Positions 7,514-15,578 of a stretch of 64,000 nt of DNA are shown piece after piece. Under the pieces are notes generated by a model. The model had not been told where the DNA came from and did no database searches. It saw only the letters and a program-made list of their open reading frames with translations. The position numbers and the translations under genes are program-made. This DNA comes from JACKNG01 sp040220855 (lineage in GTDB: Bacteria; Pseudomonadota; Gammaproteobacteria; Ga0077536), in assembly GCA_040220855.1 (NCBI GenBank), contig JAVJVZ010000042.1, positions 33,593 to 97,592 on the forward strand. Direction: 5' to 3'. How positions within the stretch are numbered: position 1 is the stretch's first letter; every line of letters begins with the position of its first letter.

Positions 7514-8548
7514 TCAGTGCCCGTGCAGGCGCTGCGCTTCGTCGGCCATGACGACCGCGATACGGCCGACGGCGCGTCGCGCGAGGACATCCTCCATGGC
7601 CTCGAATACCTGTGTGAGCGGGTAGGTGCGCTCCACGACCGGATTGATTCGACCGGCTTCGAACCAGGCGAAGAGCTGTTCCATCAGCGCGCGCACGCGG
7701 TCCTCGTAGTGATCACGCAGGTCGGTCGGGCTCCAGCCGAAGTAGAGTCCCATGTTGAGCCCGCAGACCACGAGGTTCTTCACCAGCAGCAGGTTGGCCG
7801 GGATCTGCGGAATCTCGCCGCCCGCGAAGCCGACCGGCATGATGCGCGCCTCCGGCGCCATGCAGCGCAGCGACTGCATGAAGACGTTTCCGCCGACGGG
7901 ATCGTAGACCGCGTCGACGCCGCGTCCGCCGGTCAGCGCCAGCACGTGCTCGCGGAAGTCTTCCGCGCGGTAGTCGATGACATGGTCGGCGCCGTGGCGG
8001 CGCGCGGTCTCGAGCTTGGCCGGCGAGCCGGCTGTCGCGATGACGGTGGCGCCGAGGATCCTGCCGATCTCGACCGCGGCGATGCCAACGCCGCCGGCGG
8101 CGCCATGCACGAGCAGCCATTCGCCCGGTGCGACGTTCAGCAGGTGTGGCCAGGTGAGCGCGGCGGCGGAGGTCGCATACGAGTTGGTGAAGCCGATCGC
8201 GCGGTGGAATTCGAGCGAGTCGGGAATGGCGAACACGTTGACTTCGCGCGGGCAGGCAATCTCGGCGAGCCCACCCCAGTCGAGCACCGCGCAGACCCGG
8301 TCGCCGACGGCGAAACGCCGCGCGGCCGGGCCCACTGCCTCGACGACGCCGGCGATCTCGGTGCCGGGCACGAAGGGCAGCGGTGGTTTGCGCTGGTACT
8401 TGCCCTGCACGACGAGGCTGGTGGCGAAGCTGACGCCGGCGGCCTGCACACGGATGCGCACGCGGTCGCCGTCGAGTGCGGGCTCGGGGACCTCTTCGAG
8501 ACGGAGCTGATCGAAAGTGGTCCAGTCACGGACGAGTAGGCCTTGCAT
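7514..8548 (-). CDS. Zinc-free medium-chain reductase, NADPH:quinone oxidoreductase-like
   Basis: A 344-residue protein of the medium-chain dehydrogenase/reductase superfamily, QOR branch. The N-terminal GroES-like half lacks the structural-zinc cysteine cluster, and the Rossmann half carries HGAAGGVG, the nucleotide-binding loop of quinone oxidoreductases. Expected to use NADPH to reduce a quinone or an alpha,beta-unsaturated carbonyl or enoyl compound. The same frame stays open to 9733 on this strand, but the ATG at 8548 is chosen because the family N-terminus 'GLLVRDW' begins there and a GGAG lies about 10 nt upstream. It diverges from the luciferase-like gene at 8714, with a 165-bp promoter region between. 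Confidence 0.87.
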   Translation of the reverse strand: MQGLLVRDWTTFDQLRLEEVPEPALDGDRVRIRVQAAGVSFATSLVVQGKYQRKPPLPFVPGTEIAGVVEAVGPAARRFAVGDRVCAVLDWGGLAEIACPREVNVFAIPDSLEFHRAIGFTNSYATSAAALTWPHLLNVAPGEWLLVHGAAGGVGIAAVEIGRILGATVIATAGSPAKLETARRHGADHVIDYRAEDFREHVLALTGGRGVDAVYDPVGGNVFMQSLRCMAPEARIMPVGFAGGEIPQIPANLLLVKNLVVCGLNMGLYFGWSPTDLRDHYEDRVRALMEQLFAWFEAGRINPVVERTYPLTQVFEAMEDVLARRAVGRIAVVMADEAQRLHGH

Positions 8549-8713
8549 GGTCGCTTGCTCCGGGTGATGGTGATCGTCGGGGAGCCGCCATAATAGAACC
8601 GCGGTCGGGGCAGTTTGCGAGTGCGCATCGTCTCGACAGCGACACCTGTCGCCAACCATGCTGCCACGCCCCGTGCGCCTGGCAGCGCCCGTACGAGGAG
8701 AACAGACAAACCC

Positions 8714-9640
8714 ATGAGCGGAACACCGGTCACCTTCGGCACGACACTGCCTGCGCCCCACGACATCGCCGCGTCGGCGCGCCACATCGAGGATCTCGGA
8801 TTCGACGTGCTCGGTTGCGGTGAGCACGTCAGCTTCTACGGCGATACTGCCAATGCCTTCATCTCGTTGTCGGTGGCGGCCGGCGTGACCAGCCGGATTC
8901 GCCTGATGAGCACCATTACGCTGGTGCCGTTGTACCCGGCGGCGCTGCTGGCCAAGCTCGGCGCCGCGCTCGACGTCGCTTCCGCCGGGCGCTTCATGCT
9001 CGGGGTGGGGGTCGGCGGCGAGTACCCGAACGAGTTCGCCGCCTGTGGCGTGCCGGTCAGCCAACGCGGATCGCGCACCGACGAGGCGCTCGAAGTGGTC
9101 AGCCGCACCTGGGCGGCGACCGACGTCACGTATCGCGGCCGCTACACCACGCTCGAGAACTTCAGCCTCAAGCCATTGCCGCTGCAGAAGCCACGGCCGC
9201 CCATCTGGGTCTCGGGGCGCAAGGACGTCGCCATGCGCCGCGCCGCGAAATACGGCGACGGGTGGCTGCCCTACATGTACACCCCGGAGATGCTGGCTGA
9301 TTCGGTCACCGCGATCCGGCGTCACGGTGAGGATATCGGCCGCGATCTCGATGATTTCACGTTCGGCCTGTATATCTTCTTCGCCGTTCACGAGGATCAC
9401 GACACCGCGGTGTCGATGGCGGCGGAGAAGCTCGGCCGGCAGTACTCGCAGGATTTCTCCACGCTGGTGCACAAGTACGCGCTGGCCGGTGACCCGGCAC
9501 GCTGCGCGGCGCGCCTGCGTGAATACGTCGACGCCGGGGCGCGCTTCATCTTCGTTGCGAGCGCCTGCCCGGACGACTACGTGGCGACCAACCTCGAATT
9601 GATGGCACGCGAGGTGATGCCGGCACTGCGCGACGGCTGA
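8714..9640 (+). CDS. LLM-class (luciferase-like) flavin/F420-dependent oxidoreductase
   Basis: A 308-residue TIM-barrel protein of the bacterial-luciferase-like superfamily, in the branch commonly annotated as F420-dependent. Typical signatures are 'GFDVLGCGEH' after beta-1, 'LGVGVGGEYPNEF' at the flavin-binding region, and 'PRPPIWVSGRKD' preceding the last barrel strands. It reduces or oxygenates an unknown substrate using reduced flavin or F420. The frame opens at 8615, but the ATG at 8714 gives the family N-terminus and lies downstream of a GAGGAGA stretch, although with a long 13-nt spacing. It is transcribed away from the quinone-reductase-like gene. Confidence 0.83.
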   Translation: MSGTPVTFGTTLPAPHDIAASARHIEDLGFDVLGCGEHVSFYGDTANAFISLSVAAGVTSRIRLMSTITLVPLYPAALLAKLGAALDVASAGRFMLGVGVGGEYPNEFAACGVPVSQRGSRTDEALEVVSRTWAATDVTYRGRYTTLENFSLKPLPLQKPRPPIWVSGRKDVAMRRAAKYGDGWLPYMYTPEMLADSVTAIRRHGEDIGRDLDDFTFGLYIFFAVHEDHDTAVSMAAEKLGRQYSQDFSTLVHKYALAGDPARCAARLREYVDAGARFIFVASACPDDYVATNLELMAREVMPALRDG

Positions 9641-9643
9641 GCG

Positions 9644-9659
9644 TGGCGGTGCGCCGCCA
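9644..9659 (+). terminator. Short hairpin after the luciferase-like gene
   Basis: Arms TGGCGG and CCGCCA with a 4-nt loop start 4 nt after the stop. There is no T-tract; weak support. Confidence 0.3.
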
Positions 9660-9747
9660 GGACGCATGGGGGCGCCAATGGGCTGCCGCACTGAAGGAAT
9701 CCCGGGAGCTGCCGCTACCGACGGCGTAGGCACCGCCGCCCCGCGCG

Positions 9748-10761
9748 GTGCACCTGGTAGCCCCGTTCGAATCCATGCAGTGGCGCATCAACGTACAGTC
9801 CGACCGCGAGCCTGAGCGACGCGAATACTGCTTCGGGCAGCCCGCCGTGCGCGTCGGCCGCGCCGAGGACGTCGAGATCCGGCTGGCCAATGCCGACGTC
9901 TCGCGCGTGCATTTCACGCTGAGCGTGGCGGGCGAGCGCGTGCGGGTCGCGGATTCGAGCCGCAACGGTACCTTCGTGCGCCACGGGCGGCGCTGGACGC
10001 GGCTCGAGGGCGCGGCCGAACTCGCGCTGCCCGCGCGACTGCGCGCGAGCGACTGGACGTTCGACGTCGAGGCGGTGCCCGCGGTCCCCCCGGCGGCGCC
10101 GGTCACACCGAGCGAGACCACCATGGCCGGTGACGTCTGCGGCGACTGGGAACAGTCGATCATGCTGCCGCCGGGGCATGTGGCGAGCACGCGCGAGGCG
10201 ATCATGGTATTCGACCTGTGCGAGTCCTCGCTCATCGCGAGCCAGGACGACCACATGGCCTACCATCTCAAGCAGCGCTTGATGCAGATCGCCGAGCCCG
10301 TGCTCGAACAGTTCTCGCGCGGCTTCTTCAAGAGCACCGGCGACGGCTTCCTCACCACCTTCGCCAATCCCGCTGCAGCGCTCGATGCCGCCGTCGCTCT
10401 CGAGCAGCGCATCCAGCAGCGCAACCAGCGGACCCGCAACGAGCACATCCACTACCGCGTCGCGCTCCATTTCGGCGAGGTCTGGATGCTCAATACCAAC
10501 ACCGCCGACATCCACGGCAACGACGTCAATATCGCTTTCCGCATCGAGGGCGTGCAGCCGGATGCCTTCACCGGCACGGTATCGTCGCTACCGCGCCGCG
10601 ATCGCATCCTGTGCTCACGCGCCTTCCTGACCGCGGTGCCGCGCGAGCGCCTCGCTACCGTGCTGTCGGGTCACGTGCAGTGCGGCGAGGCAAACCTCAA
10701 GGGCATCACCGAGAGCGTCGTCATCCACTGGCTGCGCACGCCCTACTCGGACGCCGCCTGA
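9748..10761 (+). CDS. FHA domain-class III nucleotidyl cyclase fusion
   Basis: A 337-residue protein (GTG start; an in-frame ATG at 9775 is the alternative and neither has a clear ribosome-binding site). Residues about 33-80 form a forkhead-associated domain with RVGR, SRVHF and DSSRNGTFV, the phosphothreonine-binding signature. After a Pro/Ala linker, residues about 150-330 form a class III cyclase domain: metal-binding Asp156 and Asp199 (in GDG), base-recognition Lys195 and Asp254, and transition-state Asn261 and Arg265 are all present, so it looks catalytically competent and adenine-selective. No membrane segment is seen. It probably makes cAMP in the cytosol in response to a Ser/Thr-phosphorylated partner; no kinase gene is adjacent. 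It converges with the next gene. Confidence 0.82.
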   Translation: MHLVAPFESMQWRINVQSDREPERREYCFGQPAVRVGRAEDVEIRLANADVSRVHFTLSVAGERVRVADSSRNGTFVRHGRRWTRLEGAAELALPARLRASDWTFDVEAVPAVPPAAPVTPSETTMAGDVCGDWEQSIMLPPGHVASTREAIMVFDLCESSLIASQDDHMAYHLKQRLMQIAEPVLEQFSRGFFKSTGDGFLTTFANPAAALDAAVALEQRIQQRNQRTRNEHIHYRVALHFGEVWMLNTNTADIHGNDVNIAFRIEGVQPDAFTGTVSSLPRRDRILCSRAFLTAVPRERLATVLSGHVQCGEANLKGITESVVIHWLRTPYSDAA

Positions 10762-10788
10762 GCGGCGCCCGCGGCAGACTCCTGCGCC

Positions 10789-12057
10789 TCAACCGGCGGA
10801 TTTCTTCGCGCGCTTGCGGCTCCCGGCCGCCTGCGCCAGGTCCGGCGCGTTGTGCGACGCCATCGCGGCCTTGCCCTGCGGCTCCTTGAGCGCCTGCGCG
10901 GCGCGTTCGTTTTCCATGATTTTCTGCATCACGGCCGCACCGGCGCGGTCGAACGCGTCGCGGTGCTCGATCACGTGGCGCTGGGATTCGCGGTAGGCGT
11001 CGAGCATGCCATTGACCTCGGGCACCACGTAGCGCGCGACGAGGTCCCAGCTCTTGAAGGTGTTGGCGGGGCTCGCCCAGTCGTGGGCGAAGCCGACCAC
11101 GGTGCCGAAGCCTCCGGTAACCTGCTGCAGGTTGCGAATCGCGGCGACGAGGTCGTCGGGTGTGCCGATCAGCGAGGCGCCGGCAGCACCCTGCTCGGCG
11201 ATCGCTTCGACCGCGGCATCGGGCGACTCGTAGGCGGTGTCACCGGGACGCATCAGCGTGCCGACGATGTACTCGTTGTGCCAGCGCATGAGGCCGTGCT
11301 TGGCTTCTTCGCGGGCCTGCTCGCGCGTCTCCGCGATGTGCCACGACATCACCACGCGCCACTGGCTGCGGTCGACCTGTCGGCCATGTCGTGCGGCGGA
11401 GTCCTCGGCGAAGCTCCACTGCGTCGGCAGTGCGGCGAGGCCGGTGGTCGACATCGAGCCGAGCGAGAGCACGCCGCAGCCATGCTTGCCGGCGAGGGTC
11501 ATGCCGGAGGGGCTGATCATCGAGGCCACCGCCATCGGCACCCGCTCCTGCACCGGCAGGAGCTGCAGGCGCGCATCCTTCAGGGTGAACCAGTCGCATT
11601 CGTAGCTGAAGCGATCCTCGCCTGCGAGCAGGCGGCTGATCACACCCATCGCCTCGTCCTGGCGGTCGCGCTGGGTCATCGGATCGATGCCGAGCATATA
11701 GGCATCGGAGGGCAGGGCGCCGGGGCCGGAGCCGAAAATGAGGCGACCGTTGGTCATGTGGTCGAGCTGGACCAGGCGCTGGGCGACGTTGAAGGGATGG
11801 TGATAGGGCAGTGAAATGACGCCGGTGCCGAGTCGAATGGTGTGCGTGCGCTGGCCGGCCGCGGCGAGGAACATCTCGGGCGAGGCGATCACCTCCCAGC
11901 CGGTCGAGTGGTGCTCCCCGCACCAGAATTCGTCCAAGCCGAGACGGTCGAGATGTTCGACGAAGTCGAGGTCGCGCTTCAGCTGCAGCGTCGGGTGCTC
12001 GCCGATCGGATGATGGGGCGCGAGGAAGGCGCCGAAGCGGGTGCGGGGCATGGGCAT
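10789..12057 (-). CDS. LLM-class flavin-dependent oxidoreductase, limonene-monooxygenase-like
   Basis: A 422-residue luciferase-like TIM-barrel protein with the long C-terminal arm seen in limonene 1,2-monooxygenase (LimB)-type proteins. Markers are 'FWCGEHHSTGWE' after beta-2, 'GTGVISLPYHHPF' and 'GRLIFGSGPGALPSD'. It probably uses FMNH2 and oxygen on a hydrophobic substrate; the actual substrate is unknown. The frame opens at 12126; two methionines (12057 and 12051) follow an AGGAGA sequence, the second with better spacing. The last ~25 residues are Lys/Arg/Ala-rich and probably disordered. It is divergent from the isomerase-like gene at 12218. Confidence 0.85.
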   Translation of the reverse strand: MPMPRTRFGAFLAPHHPIGEHPTLQLKRDLDFVEHLDRLGLDEFWCGEHHSTGWEVIASPEMFLAAAGQRTHTIRLGTGVISLPYHHPFNVAQRLVQLDHMTNGRLIFGSGPGALPSDAYMLGIDPMTQRDRQDEAMGVISRLLAGEDRFSYECDWFTLKDARLQLLPVQERVPMAVASMISPSGMTLAGKHGCGVLSLGSMSTTGLAALPTQWSFAEDSAARHGRQVDRSQWRVVMSWHIAETREQAREEAKHGLMRWHNEYIVGTLMRPGDTAYESPDAAVEAIAEQGAAGASLIGTPDDLVAAIRNLQQVTGGFGTVVGFAHDWASPANTFKSWDLVARYVVPEVNGMLDAYRESQRHVIEHRDAFDRAGAAVMQKIMENERAAQALKEPQGKAAMASHNAPDLAQAAGSRKRAKKSAG

Positions 12058-12217
12058 CGTCTCCTGTGTGGGCGGCACGTGGCCAGGGTGCCATTCTAAG
12101 CGCGGTCCGAGCGCGAGCGGTCGCACCGGGCACCGCCGTGGGCAAGGCAGTCGGCGGACTCGCCGCGACAGGCGTGCCGCGTTACGCTCGGCCGGTTGCA
12201 GCCTTCACGCCACATCG

Positions 12218-13024
12218 ATGCCGCGCTTCGCCGCCAATCTGTCCACGCTGTACGCGCACCTGCCGCTGACCGAAGCCTGCGCGGAGGTGGGCGCGCTCGG
12301 CTTCGTCGCTGCCGAGTGCCTGTGGCCGTACGCGGTGCCGGCCGCGTCATTCCGCGCCGCGCTCGACGGCGCGGCGCTGGTTCCCGTGCTGATGAATACG
12401 CCGCCCGGCGATCGCGAGGCAGGGGAACTCGGACGTGCCGCCCTGCCTGGACGTGAAGCCCTTTTCGAAAGCGATTTTTCCCGCGCGCTCGACTATGCCT
12501 GCGCGCTCGGCTGCGCGCAGCTGCACGTGATGGCTGGCCGTGTGCCGGCCGGCGTGCCGCGCGAACGCTGCGTCGATACTTTCGTCGCCAACCTGCGCGC
12601 GGTCGCGCCGCGCGCCCGCGCCCGCGGCGTGCGCCTGCTGCTCGAGCCGCTCAACCGCCACGACGTGCCGGGCTACCTGCACGCGACGGTGGCGGAGACG
12701 CGTGCCATCATCGAGCGCGTGGGCGAGGCGGGCGTGCTGCTGCAGTTCGACTGCTACCACCTTCAGATCACCCAGGGCGACCTTGCTGGTGCGCTGCGCG
12801 AGAACCTCGATCTCATCGGTCATGTGCAGTTCTCTAGCGTGCCCGGGCGTCACGAGCCGCAGTACGGCGAGGTCGACATGCAGGCCTTGTTCGAACTGCT
12901 CGACACGCTCGGCTACGCCGGCTGGGTAGGTTGCGAGTACACGCCGAATTCGACGCTCGCGGACGGCCTCGGCTGGGGGCGCCGCTACGGCCTCGGTGTT
13001 GGTGCCGGCGCGCGGGACCTCTGA
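12218..13024 (+). CDS. Hydroxypyruvate isomerase-like TIM-barrel protein
   Basis: A 268-residue AP-endonuclease-2/xylose-isomerase-type TIM barrel, Hyi family. Conserved carboxylate landmarks are present: LLEPLNRHDVPGY (Glu on beta-5), QFDCYHLQ (Asp and His), HVQFSSVPGRHEP and the C-terminal GCEYTP. The length equals that of hydroxypyruvate isomerases, which interconvert hydroxypyruvate and tartronate semialdehyde using a divalent metal. No glyoxylate carboligase or tartronate reductase gene accompanies it, so another sugar acid is possible. The ATG at 12218 is used because it gives the family N-terminus; the frame continues further upstream without a ribosome-binding site. Confidence 0.8.
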   Translation: MPRFAANLSTLYAHLPLTEACAEVGALGFVAAECLWPYAVPAASFRAALDGAALVPVLMNTPPGDREAGELGRAALPGREALFESDFSRALDYACALGCAQLHVMAGRVPAGVPRERCVDTFVANLRAVAPRARARGVRLLLEPLNRHDVPGYLHATVAETRAIIERVGEAGVLLQFDCYHLQITQGDLAGALRENLDLIGHVQFSSVPGRHEPQYGEVDMQALFELLDTLGYAGWVGCEYTPNSTLADGLGWGRRYGLGVGAGARDL

Positions 13025-13175
13025 GCCCGCCAGGTCTGCGACTGACGAAGGCGCGAGATGCGCGCACCGACGCCCACGTGCGCCAGGGCGGGCCAACGGC
13101 CTGGCTGACGCGCCGCGCGGTGCGCACGTCGCGTGGTCCGTTCGACGGCGGGCACTTGCTCGCCGTACCCGCGCT

Positions 13176-14318
13176 TCAGCGCACCTGGCGGAAACAGGTG
13201 CGCAATTCGTCGACGAAGCTCGCCGGCTGCTCGAAGGCGGCGAAGTGGCCGCCCTTGTCGAGCGCGTTGTAGTGGATGAGATTCTCGTAGCGCTCCTCGC
13301 ACCAGCGGCGCGAAGCGCGGAAAATCTCGTGCGGGAAGATGCTCGCGCCGGCCGGCATGGCAATCGGCGGCTTCGGCTGCATCAACACGCTGAAGCTTTC
13401 CCAGTACAGGCGCGCCGAGGAAGCACCGGCGCCCGGCAGCCAGTACATCATGATGTCGTCGAGCATCTGGTCGCGGCTGAGTGCGTTCTCGGGATGACCG
13501 TCGCAGTCGGTCCAGGCCCAGAATTTCTCGAGAATCCAGGCGGCCTGCGCGACCGGCGAATCGACCAGGCCGTAGCCGACCGTCTGCGGGCGCGTGCTCT
13601 GTTCCTTCGAGTAGCCCGAGTCCCAGTCCCAGTAGTGCTGGAACCCGGCGAGTGCCGACTGCTCCTGCTCGGTGAGATCCTTCATCATCGCTTCGCTCGG
13701 CGAGAGCAGCGGCATGTTGGTGTGGAAGGCCGCGCAATGCGCGGTCTCGGACAGGGCCATCGCGTGCGTCACCGCCGAGCCCCAGTCGCCGCCCTGGGCA
13801 ACATAGCGGTCGTAGCCGAGGCGCGCCATGAGCTGGCCCCAGGCGCGGCCGATGCGCTCGATGCCCCAGCCGGGCGCATTCGGCTTGCCGGAGAAGCCGA
13901 ACCCCGGCAGCGTCGGGCACACCACGTGGAAGGCGTCTGCCGCATCGCCGCCGTGTGCGGTGGGATCGGTGAGCGGACCGACGACGTCGAGGAATTCGAT
14001 CACCGAGCCCGGCCAGCCGTGCGTCATCACCATCGGCAGCGCATCGGCGTGGGGTGACTGGACGTGCAGGAACTGGATGTCGAGGCCATCGATAGCGGTG
14101 ATGAACTGCGGCAGCGCGTTGAGACGCGCTTCGCAGCGGCGCCAGTCGTACTCGGTGCGCCAGTATTCGCAGATCTCCTGTACGTAGGCGAGCGGCGCGC
14201 CCTGGCTCCAGTCGTCCGGCGTCTCGCGGTCGGGCCAGCGGGCGCCGGCGAGGCGCTGCTGCAGGTCGTCGATGGCGCCCTGCGGGATCTCGAAACGGAA
14301 CGGGCGGATGTCACTCAT
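13176..14318 (-). CDS. Epoxide hydrolase, EHN-domain alpha/beta-hydrolase
   Basis: A 380-residue protein with an N-terminal EHN domain (about 1-110) and an alpha/beta-hydrolase core, like microsomal-type epoxide hydrolases. The oxyanion motif HGWPG is at 100-104, the nucleophile Asp178 sits in GGDWGS, and the C-terminal DKGGHFAAFE supplies the catalytic His. It hydrates epoxides to diols in the cytosol. The start at 14318 has a GAGGAGGAA ribosome-binding site. Its first codons overlap the last 8 bp of the di-heme peroxidase gene, so the two are translationally coupled. Confidence 0.9.
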   Translation of the reverse strand: MSDIRPFRFEIPQGAIDDLQQRLAGARWPDRETPDDWSQGAPLAYVQEICEYWRTEYDWRRCEARLNALPQFITAIDGLDIQFLHVQSPHADALPMVMTHGWPGSVIEFLDVVGPLTDPTAHGGDAADAFHVVCPTLPGFGFSGKPNAPGWGIERIGRAWGQLMARLGYDRYVAQGGDWGSAVTHAMALSETAHCAAFHTNMPLLSPSEAMMKDLTEQEQSALAGFQHYWDWDSGYSKEQSTRPQTVGYGLVDSPVAQAAWILEKFWAWTDCDGHPENALSRDQMLDDIMMYWLPGAGASSARLYWESFSVLMQPKPPIAMPAGASIFPHEIFRASRRWCEERYENLIHYNALDKGGHFAAFEQPASFVDELRTCFRQVR

Positions 14319-15483
14319 GGCGGGGTTCCTCCTCCTCGGCGCCGTGACCCGGCGCATCGTGCGTCTCCCAGGCTGGGAGTAGATGTTCATAGCGGCGATC
14401 CGTCAAGGCGCGCAGAAAGGCCGTCAGGTGCCGGATGCGGGTAGCGTCGAGCGGCTGACCCTGGCCGAGACGGTCGCGCTCGATGGTATGTGCATAGGGG
14501 CGTTCACCCCACGCCTGCCCCGTCTCCGGGTTGATGCCGACCTGGTCGTTCCTCACCACGTACTGGTTGTAGAAGGCGAGCGCGGTGGCCAGATGGGCGA
14601 AGACACCGTTGTGCATGTAGGGTGCCGTCACCGCGACGTTGCGCAGGGTCGGTGTGCGGAAGCGGCCCACGGCATCCGCGTCGTCGACGGCGGGATTGGC
14701 CGCGAGCCCGCGATCGGGTTCTGTCGCGCGCAGAAGCGGATGTGCCGGCACGCCGATGTTGTGGTAGCGGTGATCGGTGAAGGCTTCGCGCTGCTTGACG
14801 CGACCGGGCTCTTCGAGGTGGCAGGCCATGCAGTTGGTCAGATCCGAGAAGAACAGGCGGCGACCGAGCTCTTCCTCGATGGTCAGCTCGAGTTCGCCGG
14901 CGAGAAAGCGATCGTAGCGCGAGTCGAAGGCGACGAAGGGCGCGCCGTGCTCGAAGGCGGCCAGTGCGCGCGTGATTGCGTCCATGCCGCGGCCGGCGTC
15001 GTCGAGCACGCCGGCGCCGAAGGCCTCCTCGAATGCGCTGACGTAGGCGGGGTTCTCGCGAACGCGGGCGAGCACCGCGGCGGTGTCCGGCAGCGCCATC
15101 TCGCGCGGGTTGGTGAGCGGCTCGGCGGCCTGCGCGGCGAGCGTCTGGGCGCGCCCGTCGTGGAAGAAACCGCCGCGCGGCGTGCCGGTGGCGTCGCGCG
15201 CGAAAGCCGGGACGGCGGCGGCGTAGGCGATCGAGGGTGCGTTGCGAGTGCCGCGGGACACACCGTCATCGCCCGGCGAAACCGCGCCGCCGACGCCGTT
15301 GTCGCGCGGATCGGCAAACGCATGCGCGGGGTCGTGGCAGCTGGCGCACGACTGCGTGCGCCGCGCCGAGAGATTGGTATCGAAGAAGAGGGCACGGCCG
15401 AGCGCGGCCAGCGAATCGTCGGTGGCGGCGCCGGCCGGCAGGGCGAGCAGGATGAGTAGGGTGGCTAACGGGCGTGCGTACAT
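14311..15483 (-). CDS. Di-heme cytochrome c peroxidase, MauG/MbnH-like
   Basis: A 390-residue exported protein with signal peptide (about 1-19, 'LLALPAGAA') and two c-type heme sites, C46xxC49H50 and C218xxC221H222. The phrase around the first heme and the 'GGFFHDGRAQTL' loop match the CCP/MauG superfamily; the overall pattern resembles the MbnH group that modifies tryptophan on a partner protein. It resides in the periplasm and either reduces peroxide or oxidises a protein partner. The ATG at 15483 is used because it gives the signal peptide, although the frame stays open to 16494. It follows the FecA-like receptor by 95 bp and overlaps the epoxide hydrolase start by 8 bp. Confidence 0.88.
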   Translation of the reverse strand: MYARPLATLLILLALPAGAATDDSLAALGRALFFDTNLSARRTQSCASCHDPAHAFADPRDNGVGGAVSPGDDGVSRGTRNAPSIAYAAAVPAFARDATGTPRGGFFHDGRAQTLAAQAAEPLTNPREMALPDTAAVLARVRENPAYVSAFEEAFGAGVLDDAGRGMDAITRALAAFEHGAPFVAFDSRYDRFLAGELELTIEEELGRRLFFSDLTNCMACHLEEPGRVKQREAFTDHRYHNIGVPAHPLLRATEPDRGLAANPAVDDADAVGRFRTPTLRNVAVTAPYMHNGVFAHLATALAFYNQYVVRNDQVGINPETGQAWGERPYAHTIERDRLGQGQPLDATRIRHLTAFLRALTDRRYEHLLPAWETHDAPGHGAEEEEPRHE

Positions 15484-15578
15484 CGCTGGGTGACCGCGCA
15501 GCGCCGCGCCGGCAGGGCCGGCACGGCGAGTCGAAGACCTCAGTCTAACCGCTACCGCGGCGGGTAGCGTCAGTGGCG

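Noticed and set aside
8549..8713. CATAAT -10-like element in the divergent region
   Set aside because: No -35 at acceptable spacing; promoter not assigned.
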